Made by a program: the position numbers and the translations under genes. A stretch of DNA of 64,000 nt from an uncultured Clostridia bacterium (GTDB taxonomy: Bacteria > Bacillota > Clostridia > Oscillospirales > Ruminococcaceae), in assembly GCA_947089135.1 (NCBI GenBank), contig CAMUJF010000006.1, positions 62,001-126,000 on the forward strand. Direction: 5' to 3'. The notes below the pieces were generated by a model that did not search any database, was not told where the DNA came from, and was given only the letters and a program-made list of their open reading frames with translations. Shown here piece after piece: positions 51,068 to 59,518 of this stretch (position 1 is its first letter; every line of letters starts with the position of its first letter).

Positions 51068-53362
51068 TTATGCATTTACCGAAGCGGACTCACGTGCTTT
51101 CATCTGCATGAATTCCTCAAATTTATCCTTGGGCATGGGCTTGCCGTAGAAATATCCCTGAGCGTGGTCGCAGCCCGCTTCTTTCAGGATATCCGCCTGA
51201 CCTATAGTCTCGATGCCCTCGGCGATAGTTTCTATCTTCTTGGACTTTGCTATCCTGATTACCGCGGATACTATCTCACGGGATATCTCGTCCTCTTCAA
51301 GGTACATTATAAATGAACGGTCGAGCTTCAGAAGCGTGATAGGCAGCACCTGAATGTAGCTCAGCGACGAATAGCCCGTGCCGAAGTCGTCCATGGAAAG
51401 CTTGACTCCAAGGTCTCTGATCTCCTGCATTTGCTGGATAGCGTGGTCGATATCTTTCAAGGCAAGTGACTCGGTAAGCTCCACGTCCAGCCACTGAGGA
51501 TCAAGACCGGTCGCGTCCAGCGCACGGATAATGGATTCCTTAACGTCGGTCTGGTAGAAGTCAACGGCGGTAAGGTTGATCGAAACTGTGATGGGAGGAA
51601 GTCCCATATCCTGCCATGCCTTATTCTGGCGGCAGGCTTCGTACAGTACGAAATCACTTATTTTTGTGATGAGCAGAGAGCTTTCAGCGACAGGGATAAA
51701 CTCCGAGGGAGGAACCACTGTACCGTCGGGTCTTACCCAGCGGATAAGAGCCTCCATACCGATAAGCGTACCGTTGCCCAAATGTATTTTCGGCTGATAG
51801 TACAGCACCAACTCATGATTCTCAATAGCCTTGACAAGCTCGTTTTCGATAGCCGCGCTTTTGATGATCTTGTCGTGGACAGCGTTGTCATAGCGAATAA
51901 TATCGTTCTTTGTGCCGTCGGACATACTGAGGGAGAATTCCGCGTGGTCGAGAACCTTTGCAAAGTCTTCGCCTCCGTCAGACATTTTGCAGTAGCCCGC
52001 CGAACAGGTCATTCCCTGAGACGAGAAGTTATCGGCGCACATTATCTTGAATTTATCCTGAATAATGCGTATAATGTTTACGGGAAGATTTTCATCGCCG
52101 TTGTCGCGGATAAGCAGAGCAAAGTTATCGCCGCCTATCCTTGCGCCGAAGCCGCCCGAGGTGAGGGACTCCTGAACGACCTTTCCGAACTCGTTAAGAA
52201 GCTTGTTTCCGTTCGTATATCCGCAGGTGTCGTTGATAATGTGGAAGTTGTCGATATCCAGAACGATCACCCAGTAGGTTATGCCGGAATCGCGCGAACA
52301 CTCAAAGGTCTCCTGACCTATCTGCATAAATTTGTTTCTGTTATAGATCTGAGTAACATCGTCGATATATGCCATTTTCTCGATAAGGCTGTCTTTTTCC
52401 TTGTTCCGGGTAATGTCCAGTATTGCGCCGCCTATGTCGGCAAGAAGCTTTGTTTCGGCAGGATTGATCTTGTAGCGGAACTGATACCAGTGGTAAGTAT
52501 TATCCGCGGAAAGCAGCCTGAATTCGGTACAGTGAACGGTCCTGGCGGACTCCTCGTCCTGAGCCGTACAGTTTACCATAGCGCCTCCGAGGGCGTCAAA
52601 GGTCATTACATCGGAGGGGTGAAACCTTGCTCTGAGCACACCGTCGGAAATATACTCGCTGTTGATGCCGAGCATATTTCTGAGCTGCTGTGAAACATAA
52701 TAGCTGCTGCTTCCAGAAGCTTTAAGAAGAAGTCCTATCTCGGAAAGCTCCATTGAAAGGCTGTAGCGTGTTTCGGATTCGGCAAGCTCCTTGGAATATT
52801 TGATGAGGTCTTCTTTCATTCTGATCGACTCGGAAAGATCGAGACCTATGGAAAGCATAAGATAACGGCTGCGTTTGCGGTCGGAGGAAACGCTTACTAT
52901 GGAAGTGTTCCATATTGTGCAAACCTTTGCGCCGCCCTTTGCGGTAACGTAAAATTCCTCGTCGCGGTTGTTCACCACTGCCTGGAGACTGGGAGCGAAA
53001 GCGTCCGACGGAAGAACTTTTTTAAGCGTCTTGATGTCTGACAGATCCTGCGATGTATAGCCTATGGTATTTGTCAGGCAGCTGTTTACCTCCACGAATC
53101 TGAAGTCCGCGTCCCAAAGGATAGCCATTGCGTTTATGCTCTGCATGATCCTGGAGATATTTTCGCGTTCCCTGCGGGCTCTTTCACGCTCAAAATTAAT
53201 AATGAAGAACGCAAGTATTGCAACTGATACTGCCGCCGCCGCGGCAAAGCAGCCCATGATGACAGCTGTATAGGCGGGTATTCTGAGCGCTATATTTAAG
53301 GCCGTGAGTGTAAACGCCGCATATGAAGCGATAATAACGATTATTTTTGAATATTTGCGCAT
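51068..53362 (-). CDS. Membrane PAS-GGDEF-EAL phosphodiesterase
   Basis: A 764-residue protein: two membrane helices (about 8-60), a coiled coil, two PAS domains (about 75-330; NAMAILWDADFRFVEVNSCL; IGLDLSESIRMKEDLIKYSK), a GGDEF domain with a degenerate signature (RIGGDNFALLI, Asn for Glu), and a complete EAL domain (GMEALIRWVRPDG; NLTAVDFYQTDVK; KLSMDDFGTGYSSLSYIQ; AEGIETIGQADIL). It should therefore degrade c-di-GMP, with the GGDEF part acting as a regulatory domain. The ATG at 53362 with TGGAGGAG upstream is the start. Confidence 0.93.
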   Translation of the reverse strand: MRKYSKIIVIIASYAAFTLTALNIALRIPAYTAVIMGCFAAAAAVSVAILAFFIINFERERARRERENISRIMQSINAMAILWDADFRFVEVNSCLTNTIGYTSQDLSDIKTLKKVLPSDAFAPSLQAVVNNRDEEFYVTAKGGAKVCTIWNTSIVSVSSDRKRSRYLMLSIGLDLSESIRMKEDLIKYSKELAESETRYSLSMELSEIGLLLKASGSSSYYVSQQLRNMLGINSEYISDGVLRARFHPSDVMTFDALGGAMVNCTAQDEESARTVHCTEFRLLSADNTYHWYQFRYKINPAETKLLADIGGAILDITRNKEKDSLIEKMAYIDDVTQIYNRNKFMQIGQETFECSRDSGITYWVIVLDIDNFHIINDTCGYTNGNKLLNEFGKVVQESLTSGGFGARIGGDNFALLIRDNGDENLPVNIIRIIQDKFKIMCADNFSSQGMTCSAGYCKMSDGGEDFAKVLDHAEFSLSMSDGTKNDIIRYDNAVHDKIIKSAAIENELVKAIENHELVLYYQPKIHLGNGTLIGMEALIRWVRPDGTVVPPSEFIPVAESSLLITKISDFVLYEACRQNKAWQDMGLPPITVSINLTAVDFYQTDVKESIIRALDATGLDPQWLDVELTESLALKDIDHAIQQMQEIRDLGVKLSMDDFGTGYSSLSYIQVLPITLLKLDRSFIMYLEEDEISREIVSAVIRIAKSKKIETIAEGIETIGQADILKEAGCDHAQGYFYGKPMPKDKFEEFMQMKARESASVNA

Positions 53363-53565
53363 TCCGATCACTCCTCCAGATGACATATTATGCTGTATAT
53401 GATTTAAAACGTACGAGTCGGCTCCGGCAGCTCCTGACACGCTTGTGAGCCGGAGGGGTCGAAACGCGGAATTAACGTTCAGTATTCCTTACAAATATAT
53501 TATACAAAACAAATTTATTTTTGTCAATATTTATAAAAAATAAACACCGAAAAGAGGATAAAGTT

Positions 53566-53596
53566 TCACAAAACCGTCACAATTAAATGTTAAAAT
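53566..53596 (+). promoter_or_regulatory. Possible OmpR/PhoB-type direct repeats and -10 box of the two-component operon
   Basis: TCACAA occurs twice (53566-53571 and 53577-53582), 11 bases apart as for OmpR/PhoB-family sites, followed eight bases later by TAAAAT (53591-53596). No good -35 hexamer is present, so an activator site could replace it. Otherwise the 53363-53726 gap holds only the AT-rich leader of both divergent genes. Confidence 0.4.
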
Positions 53597-53726
53597 ATAC
53601 GTTAGACGGTTATATGCCGCATGGCGGATATTGCTGTTTTCACATATCATATTTTGTTTTCGCCGGTTCGGAACGCGGGTATCATTTCCTGCGGTTTAAA
53701 AAATCAGAAAAGGAAGTGCGGTAAAT

Positions 53727-54425
53727 ATGCCTAAAATTCTTATTGTGGACGATGAAAAAATGATACGCAACGTTGTAAAGGAGTACGCCGAATTTGAGGG
53801 GTACGAGACCGCCGAAGCCGAAAACGGCATGGAAGCGGTGGATATCTGCCGCAGGGAGGACTTCGACATTATAGTTATGGATATAATGATGCCGAGACTG
53901 GACGGCTACTCGGCAGTGAAGGAAATACGCAAAACAAAGCAGATACCGGTGATAATGCTTTCTGCGCGGGGCGAGGAGTACGACAAGCTGTTCGGCTTCG
54001 AGATAGGCGTGGACGATTATGTTGTGAAGCCTTTTTCTCCGAAAGAACTGCTGGCAAGGATAAAGGCTGTCCTCAAGCGGGGCGGGGCGGCGGAGGAAAA
54101 CAAGATAGAAAAGCTCCGCTTCGAGGGACTGGAGATAAACGTTGTCGGCAGAGAGGTGACTATCGACGGAGTACCCGCTCAGCTCACGCCGAAAGAGTAC
54201 GATCTGCTGTTCTATCTGGTGCGGAACAAGGGTATCGCACTCTCCAGAGAAAAGCTTCTTGAAGAGGTGTGGGGATACGATTTTTACGGAGACGACCGAA
54301 CTGTTGACACGCACATAAAAATGCTCCGCAGCTCTTTGGGTGAGTACCGCAAATTTATTGTCACCCTCCGCGGAATGGGCTATAAGTTTGACGCCGGAGC
54401 ATCGGGAGCGTCCGCGCAGGCTTAG
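53727..54425 (+). CDS. OmpR/PhoB family response regulator
   Basis: A 232-residue regulator: receiver domain (1-120) with the phosphorylated Asp in IIVMDIMMPRLDG, the conserved Thr/Ser in VIMLSARGEEYD and Lys in YVVKPFSPKELLARI; then the winged-helix domain (about 130-228) with LTPKEYDLLFYLVRNKG and DDRTVDTHIKMLRSSLG. The ATG has AAGGAAG upstream. It is followed by its kinase gene 52 bases downstream. The signal is not known. Confidence 0.95.
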   Translation: MPKILIVDDEKMIRNVVKEYAEFEGYETAEAENGMEAVDICRREDFDIIVMDIMMPRLDGYSAVKEIRKTKQIPVIMLSARGEEYDKLFGFEIGVDDYVVKPFSPKELLARIKAVLKRGGAAEENKIEKLRFEGLEINVVGREVTIDGVPAQLTPKEYDLLFYLVRNKGIALSREKLLEEVWGYDFYGDDRTVDTHIKMLRSSLGEYRKFIVTLRGMGYKFDAGASGASAQA

Positions 54426-54477
54426 CGGGCTCAGCCGACGGCTCAAAGCATACGCCTGAGGCGGGAAAGGAAATTAT

Positions 54478-55938
54478 GTGAAAAAGAATTTCAAAACTAT
54501 ACGCAACACGGTGTGGGTGTATTTTGCTATTTTTATCGTAAGCATAATCGCGCTGCTTTGGTTCAGCTTCGGGGTATCCCTCGAATCCACCTACAAGCGC
54601 ACGAAAACAAAAAATATTTTTGATACCGCAAGCTATATCCTCACGGGCTGGAGCCAGGACGAATTTACTACCGATAATCTTGACCTCCTTGCCTATGACA
54701 ACGATATGTGCATACTTATTCAGGACGCTTACGGCAATCGCGTTTATTCCTACGATATGATGGCGAACAACTGCCTTGTGCACGGAATTTACTCGGCGGG
54801 ACTCTATAAGTACAGAGCAAAGGCCGTGGCAAGCTCCTCGGGGATATATTATGCCGAGGTCAAAAACCCGCGGTTCAACAACGATACAATGCTGTTCGTT
54901 ATGGTTCTCGGAGACCGTGCAGATCCCAGCGGCTACATTTTCCTGAACACATCTCTGGAGCCTCTGGATTCCACAAAAACCATTATCAACAGCCAGATAT
55001 TTCAGATAAGCATTATGCTTCTGGTTCTTGGACTGGGCATATCCTATTTTCTTGCGAGGCTTATCGAGACCCCGATCGTGCGCATTACAAAGTCCGCGAA
55101 AAAGCTGGGACACGGAGATTACTCCGCCGAGTTCGACGGAAGAGGTTACAGCGAAACGGAAACTCTTGCCGAGACCCTTAACTACGCCGCAGCCGAAATA
55201 TCTAAGGTTGATTCTCTGCGCCGCGATCTTATAGCGAATATTTCCCACGACCTACGTACTCCCCTGACAATGGTAAAAGCATACGCGGAAATGATACGCG
55301 ACCTTTCGGGCGACAATCCCGTCAAGCGTTCCGAGCACGTGAACATAATTATTGAGGAAAGCGACCGTCTTGCCGCGCTGGTAAACGATATTCTCGACCT
55401 TTCAAAGCTGGAGAGCGGCTCCGAGGGGCTTAATCTGAGCAAATTCTCAATTACGAAAAAAATACACGAAATTATGGGAAGATACACTCTGCTGTCGGAG
55501 CAGCAGGGCTACAGCTTCTATGTCAACGCGGAGACCGATTTCGAGACCGAAGCGGACGTTATCAAGATCGAGCAGGTAATCTACAACCTTATAAACAACG
55601 CCGTGAACTACACAGGCGATAACAAGAACGTCTATATAAACCTGCTCATAAAAGACAAGGACACCGCCCGCATTGAAATAACCGACACGGGCAAGGGCAT
55701 CGAGCCCGAACTGCTGCCGCTGATATTCGACAGGTACTACCGCGCCGAGAAAAACAAGCGGGAGGTCATAGGCACAGGTCTGGGACTTTCTATTGTGAAG
55801 CAGATACTGAAACGGCACAATTTCAAATTCGGCGTTCGCTCCGAGCTTGGCGTGGGAAGCACGTTCTGGTTCGAGGTAAAGGGGCGCGTTATTGAGGAAG
55901 AGGGTGAAAAAGAGAAAAATGGACTTTCCGAAAATTGA
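54478..55938 (+). CDS. Sensor histidine kinase
   Basis: A 486-residue membrane kinase: helix 1 (about 12-34), an extracellular sensor domain (35-165), helix 2 (about 168-190), HAMP (to about 245), HisKA with the phosphorylated His in NISHDLRTPLTMVKAYAEMI, and HATPase_c with NLINNAVNYTG, TDTGKGI and GTGLGLSIVK. GTG start, with GAAAGGAAA upstream. It lies behind its response regulator gene and overlaps the Fic gene by 20 bases, so the operon extends into fic, an unknown gene and nth. Confidence 0.95.
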   Translation: MKKNFKTIRNTVWVYFAIFIVSIIALLWFSFGVSLESTYKRTKTKNIFDTASYILTGWSQDEFTTDNLDLLAYDNDMCILIQDAYGNRVYSYDMMANNCLVHGIYSAGLYKYRAKAVASSSGIYYAEVKNPRFNNDTMLFVMVLGDRADPSGYIFLNTSLEPLDSTKTIINSQIFQISIMLLVLGLGISYFLARLIETPIVRITKSAKKLGHGDYSAEFDGRGYSETETLAETLNYAAAEISKVDSLRRDLIANISHDLRTPLTMVKAYAEMIRDLSGDNPVKRSEHVNIIIEESDRLAALVNDILDLSKLESGSEGLNLSKFSITKKIHEIMGRYTLLSEQQGYSFYVNAETDFETEADVIKIEQVIYNLINNAVNYTGDNKNVYINLLIKDKDTARIEITDTGKGIEPELLPLIFDRYYRAEKNKREVIGTGLGLSIVKQILKRHNFKFGVRSELGVGSTFWFEVKGRVIEEEGEKEKNGLSEN

Positions 55939-56680
55939 AGAACTCAGAAAAAAGCTTGCCGGATTACGCCCTCTGAACAGCGGAGAGCTAAAGCGTCTGA
56001 AGGAAGAATTTATAATAGGCGGAGCTTACCACTCCAACGCTATAGAGGGGTCTTCTCTTACTCTGCGTGAAACCGCGCTGATACTGGGGGAGGGCGTTAC
56101 AATAGCTGAAAAACCGCTCCGCGAGCATCTTGATGCAATAGGTCACAGAGACGCTTTCGAGTATGTTTCCGAACTTGCAAAGGAAGCTTCTCCGCTTACG
56201 GAAAAAATCATAAAGGATATCCATTCTCTTGTTCTTATGGGAGACAGAGAAAACCGCGGCGTTTACAGAAGCGTTCCCGTTACAATTGCCGGTTCCGGGC
56301 ATACGCCGCCTCAGCCCTATCTTGTTCCCAAGCAAATGGAGCAGCTTATTATTGATTACAGTGAACTTTGCAGCCGTGTAAATATTATTGAAGCTGCTGC
56401 GGAATTTCATCTCAGGCTTGAATCCATACATCCGTTTATCGACGGCAACGGCAGAACTGGGCGACTTATCCTCAACCTTGAGCTTATGAAAAACGGTCTG
56501 CTGCCTGTAAATATCAAATTTGCAGACAGAGCGCGGTATTATGCAGCATTTGACAGCTATTCACACACCGGAAGCCCCTCCGCGTTTGCGGAAATGGTGG
56601 AGCTTTACGAGCGTGAAGAACTGGAGAGATATATCGGTATAATTGAGGGGAAGGAGAAACTTCCGAATGAAGACATTTAA
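55919..56680 (+). CDS. Fic family protein (class II, autoinhibited)
   Basis: A 253-residue Fic/DOC protein that moves AMP (or another phosphate-containing group) from a nucleotide to target proteins. The active-site motif HPFIDGNGRTGR is complete. An inhibitory helix motif, (S/T)xxxE(G/N), is present before the Fic core as SNAIEG (about residues 40-45), which classes it as an intramolecularly inhibited class II protein, so no separate antitoxin is needed. The ATG at 55919 lies inside the kinase gene end, with GAGGGTG upstream. The target is unknown. Confidence 0.93.
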   Translation: MDFPKIEELRKKLAGLRPLNSGELKRLKEEFIIGGAYHSNAIEGSSLTLRETALILGEGVTIAEKPLREHLDAIGHRDAFEYVSELAKEASPLTEKIIKDIHSLVLMGDRENRGVYRSVPVTIAGSGHTPPQPYLVPKQMEQLIIDYSELCSRVNIIEAAAEFHLRLESIHPFIDGNGRTGRLILNLELMKNGLLPVNIKFADRARYYAAFDSYSHTGSPSAFAEMVELYEREELERYIGIIEGKEKLPNEDI

Positions 56681-57044
56681 ATATATGCGTATTCAGGGGC
56701 GTGAAATTGCCTACCGAACGCAGAAACCTGTGGGAGTCTTTATCCTTAACTGGCGCAGGATACGTGACGGCGTTTACTCCAAAGAGGACACGGATATCTA
56801 TGAGCAGACGCACAAATGGTTCCTTGAAAATCTTCCCGAGCCGCCGTTTTACGGCAAGGACAATGAAAATCCCGACGGAGCGGTAACATGGTTCAAAACC
56901 GAAAACGCGGACGTTATGCTTGAGCATATCACGCCGCTTCTTGAACTGCTTGAAAAGTACGGTATACCGTATGATGTTGTGTACACAGATACTCCCGGAA
57001 AGATCGTATATGAGGACGATTTTCAGGTCGGCGTGACCGACTGA
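56667..57044 (+). CDS. Hypothetical protein between fic and nth (125 aa)
   Basis: A soluble protein of mixed alpha/beta character beginning MKTFKYMRIQGREIAYRTQK, with a WFLENLPEPPFYGKDNENPD segment and TPGKIVYEDDFQV at the end. AAGGAG precedes the ATG at 56667, and the gene overlaps fic by 14 bases, so it is made together with Fic. No family is recognised. It could be a Fic substrate or partner; nothing beyond the coupling supports this. Confidence 0.75.
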   Translation: MKTFKYMRIQGREIAYRTQKPVGVFILNWRRIRDGVYSKEDTDIYEQTHKWFLENLPEPPFYGKDNENPDGAVTWFKTENADVMLEHITPLLELLEKYGIPYDVVYTDTPGKIVYEDDFQVGVTD

Positions 57045-57071
57045 CCAATAAGACGGAAAGGAACAGTTTCT

Positions 57072-57707
57072 ATGACTAAAAAAGAAAGAGCCGCCCTCGC
57101 TATTGCGGGGCTTGCCGATATCTACCCCGATGCGCGGTGCTCTCTTACTTATGAAAAGCCCTATGAGCTTATGATAGCGGGACGGCTTTCCGCTCAGTGT
57201 ACGGACGCGCGTGTGAATATTGTCACAAAGCCGCTTTTTGAAAAGTACCCCACCCTCGAAGCATTTGCCGAAGCGGACGAGAATGACATCGCCGAAATAA
57301 TCAAGCCATGCGGTCTTTACAAAACCAAAGCCAAAAGCATTGTGGGAATGTGCCGCAGACTTCTGTACGATTTCGGAGGCGAAATGCCCCGCACCATTGA
57401 GGAGCTTACCACTCTTCCCGGAATAGGCAGAAAGACCGCAAACCTTATTATGGGGGACGTTCACGGTCTGCCCGCCATTGTCACGGACACCCACTGCATA
57501 CGCATCTGCGGACGGCTTGGTCTCACAAAGGAAAAGGAACCCCAAAAGGTCGAGCAGGAACTGCTGAAAATTATCCCTCCCGAAGCGGGCAGCGATTTCT
57601 GTCACAGGCTGGTAATCTTCGGCAGAGAATTCTGCACGGCACGAAGTCCCAAGTGCGGCGAGTGCCCTCTGAAAGAGCGTTTGCAGGGGTATTCCTGTAA
57701 AGCTTAA
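57072..57707 (+). CDS. nth: Endonuclease III
   Basis: A 211-residue DNA glycosylase/AP lyase that removes oxidised pyrimidines. The helix-hairpin-helix TLPGIGRKTANLI with the catalytic Lys and the catalytic Asp in VTDTHCIRI are in place. The iron-sulfur cluster loop has C-x6-C-x2-C (CTARSPKCGEC), but the fourth Cys comes after ten residues (PLKERLQGYSC) instead of the usual five, so the cluster may be altered. GGAAAGGAA precedes the ATG. Last gene of the kinase-fic operon. Confidence 0.94.
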   Translation: MTKKERAALAIAGLADIYPDARCSLTYEKPYELMIAGRLSAQCTDARVNIVTKPLFEKYPTLEAFAEADENDIAEIIKPCGLYKTKAKSIVGMCRRLLYDFGGEMPRTIEELTTLPGIGRKTANLIMGDVHGLPAIVTDTHCIRICGRLGLTKEKEPQKVEQELLKIIPPEAGSDFCHRLVIFGREFCTARSPKCGECPLKERLQGYSCKA

Positions 57708-57754
57708 GCGATTTAATACTATATGTATAAGATCCTGTTCAGTCTTTAACAAGA

Positions 57755-58018
57755 CTACATAAAAATTCCCGAAGCAAAGCGTATCAGGTCTTTCATTCCG
57801 CCGACATAGGCGTGAAAAATCTCCTCGTTCCAGACAATGCTGTTTGCGTTTAAAAATTTTTCAAGAATATCAAAATCTTCTTCGCTGAGGTTTTTTTCAA
57901 GGGTTTCATGCAGATTGTCGCGTATTTCCAGGGCTTCTTTACCCTCTTCCGAAAGATCAAATCCGCGGCTTGCTTCGCATAGTTCCGAGTCGTAAAATTC
58001 TCTTAAAAGGTCGTTCAT
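57755..58018 (-). CDS. DUF6809-like small protein
   Basis: An 87-residue acidic helical protein (MNDLLREFYDSELCEASRGF ... LSEEDFDILEKFLNANSIVW, ending in a short Phe/Gly-rich helix) of the type annotated DUF6809 in gut Firmicutes. The ATG at 58018 has AAAGGAAT upstream. It diverges from a small ribbon-helix-helix gene 40 bases away. A truncated duplicate of its 5' end is at 58304-58384. Function unknown. Confidence 0.75.
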   Translation of the reverse strand: MNDLLREFYDSELCEASRGFDLSEEGKEALEIRDNLHETLEKNLSEEDFDILEKFLNANSIVWNEEIFHAYVGGMKDLIRFASGIFM

Positions 58019-58058
58019 GGTACATAAATTCCTTTCATAAAAATATGGGGGTGATCTT

Positions 58059-58238
58059 TTGTCAACCAAAGAAGCGAAAGAAAAAGCTTTAAACAAGTAT
58101 TATGAAAACAACAGAAAAATCGGAGTTAATATAAGCAATGACATTTACACCATTCTTGAAGATTATTGCATAAAAAATGAAATTTCCAAGCGTGAATTCA
58201 TTGAATCTGCTATTCTGTTTTACATTGACAAGCATTAG
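58059..58238 (+). CDS. Small ribbon-helix-helix (CopG-like) protein, copy 1
   Basis: A 59-residue frame with a TTG start behind a GGGGGTGATC ribosome site encodes STKEAKEKALNKYYENNRKI followed by GVNISNDIYTILEDYC and ISKREFIESAILFYIDKH. The beta-strand/helix/helix pattern and the ISKREFIESAI helix are typical of small Arc/CopG DNA-binding proteins. It is a paralogue of the protein at 58733. It probably regulates its own locus, perhaps with the divergent DUF6809 gene. Confidence 0.65.
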   Translation: MSTKEAKEKALNKYYENNRKIGVNISNDIYTILEDYCIKNEISKREFIESAILFYIDKH

Positions 58239-58303
58239 CTTTTTCTGCTATAATTATATCGTATTAGAACCAATATCACAACATATAAATCGTTAAGTTT
58301 TGG

Positions 58304-58384
58304 TTAATAATAGGTTAACGTAAAGAAGTCGAGGCTTGCTTCGCACAGTTCGGAGTCGTAAAATTCTCTTAAAAGGTCGTTCAT
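58304..58384 (-). pseudogene. Truncated duplicate of the DUF6809-like gene start
   Basis: On the minus strand, the first 17 codons (MNDLLREFYDSELCEAS) are identical in protein sequence to those of the gene at 57755-58018, and the DNA match continues through the start codon into the leader (to about 58403). After that the frame runs into unrelated sequence and stops after 26 codons. It marks an old tandem duplication of this locus. Confidence 0.75.
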
Positions 58385-58415
58385 GATACACATATCCTTT
58401 CATTATCTTGACATA

Positions 58416-58620
58416 TTAGGCAGCAAAGCTGCCTGCTTAAAAAAGTTCGCCAGCCTTTCAAGGCTGCGAGGTCCACGGGGCAGAGCCCCTGGTCGCGCTC
58501 CGCAGAGCGCGAAACTTCCTATCGTTTAAGAGCTCCGCAAAGGGGTGAATTGAAAACATCGCGTTGTGATGTTTTCAAGAGGGGAACGCCCTGCGATAGA
58601 GGGCGTTCCCCTAACTTTGG
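58416..58620. repeat. Structured hairpin-chain element, copy 2
   Basis: About 205 nt with the same order as the 10.2-kb copy: GGCAGCAAAGCTGCC; CAGCCTTTCAAGGCTG; CACGGGGCAGAGCCCCTG; TCGCGCTCCGCAGAGCGCGA; a linker with GCAAAGGGGTGA; TTGAAAACATC...GATGTTTTCAA; GGGGAACGCCC...GGGCGTTCCCC. Stems differ in sequence but keep pairing, and the last hairpin of copies 1 and 3 is absent. It separates the truncated DUF6809 duplicate from the second ribbon-helix-helix gene. Confidence 0.75.
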
Positions 58621-58732
58621 TAACATTAATTGGTTTTCTGTAATTATAATTATACATTGCTGTGCATGGAATGTCAATTAACAAATAGTTGCTAATATTA
58701 TGATAAAATATTAATGCAAGGAGGACAATGTT

Positions 58733-58933
58733 TTGGATGAAAAATATATGGAAAGACCGCCCAAATTTAATAAAAGCAAGTACAACACCAAATATCAAAA
58801 AGAACACTACGCACGCTTTTCTGCAAATTTAAAGCCCGAAGAAAAGCAGCGCGTGGACGATTACTGCAAAAAAGAGGGCATATCAAAATCCGATTTTATC
58901 CGTCTGGCTCTGGAAATGTTTGAAAATCAATGA
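58733..58933 (+). CDS. Small ribbon-helix-helix (CopG-like) protein, copy 2
   Basis: A 66-residue protein with a TTG start behind GGAGG (eight bases away); the sequence MDEKYMERPPKFNKSKYNTK is followed by FSANLKPEEKQRVDDYCKKE and ISKSDFIRLALEMFENQ. The core aligns with copy 1 (KY...DYCxKxxISKxxFIxxA). It is predicted to bind DNA as a dimer. It has a longer basic N-terminal arm than copy 1. An in-frame ATG six codons downstream is an alternative start. Confidence 0.75.
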   Translation: MDEKYMERPPKFNKSKYNTKYQKEHYARFSANLKPEEKQRVDDYCKKEGISKSDFIRLALEMFENQ

Positions 58934-59016
58934 CCCGCGCCCGGCAGCCGTACCGCATAACCGTTCGTCAAAATAAACAAAATTCGCAAAATATTGCATA
59001 TTTTTTTGTAAATCTG

Positions 59017-59045
59017 TTGAAAACTTTTGGCATATATGTTATACT
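59017..59045 (+). promoter_or_regulatory. Promoter of the small membrane protein and EAL genes
   Basis: TTGAAA (59017-59022) and TATACT (59040-59045) with a 17-base spacer, about 42 bases before the GTG start of the small membrane protein gene. Confidence 0.75.
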
Positions 59046-59086
59046 GTATGTAAATATTTCTTTGCTTTGAAACGGGGCGGTTCTGC

Positions 59087-59431
59087 GTGAAAAAATATTT
59101 CAGCGAGTACATCGCTTTTGTTGCCTCCGCACTGGAAAACGGCTGCGCCGACCTTGCGGAGCTGCGTTCGGAAATGCTTGTCAAAATAGGCTTTATGCAG
59201 CATGAAAGACTTGTCCACCTGCTTGTGACAATTCTTTTTGCGCTGCTTATGTTCATGAGCCTCATTGCTTTTTTCGTATCGGAAAACGTCGGTATGCTTG
59301 CCGCCGCCGCGCTTATGCTGGCTCTTTTGATACCCTACATATCGCATTATTATTTCCTTGAAAACGGCGTTCAGAAGCTTTACGCGCTGTACGACAAAGC
59401 GTGCGGAAAAGCCGATAAAATGAAGGATTGA
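59087..59431 (+). CDS. Small two-helix membrane protein (114 aa)
   Basis: A 114-residue protein beginning MKKYFSEYIAFVASALENGC, with a soluble helical first part (residues 1-45), two adjacent membrane helices (about 46-66 and 68-90), and a charged tail (DKACGKADKMKD). GTG start. The gene precedes an EAL protein gene by 87 bases and is probably co-transcribed with it. No family is recognised. Confidence 0.7.
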   Translation: MKKYFSEYIAFVASALENGCADLAELRSEMLVKIGFMQHERLVHLLVTILFALLMFMSLIAFFVSENVGMLAAAALMLALLIPYISHYYFLENGVQKLYALYDKACGKADKMKD

Positions 59432-59518
59432 AAAGTCTGCGCGGCGGTGTGAACCGTCTGCCGTGTATGCCGAAATACAACTACCAACCTTTTCCATAAT
59501 TTCCAACAGGAGTACGTT

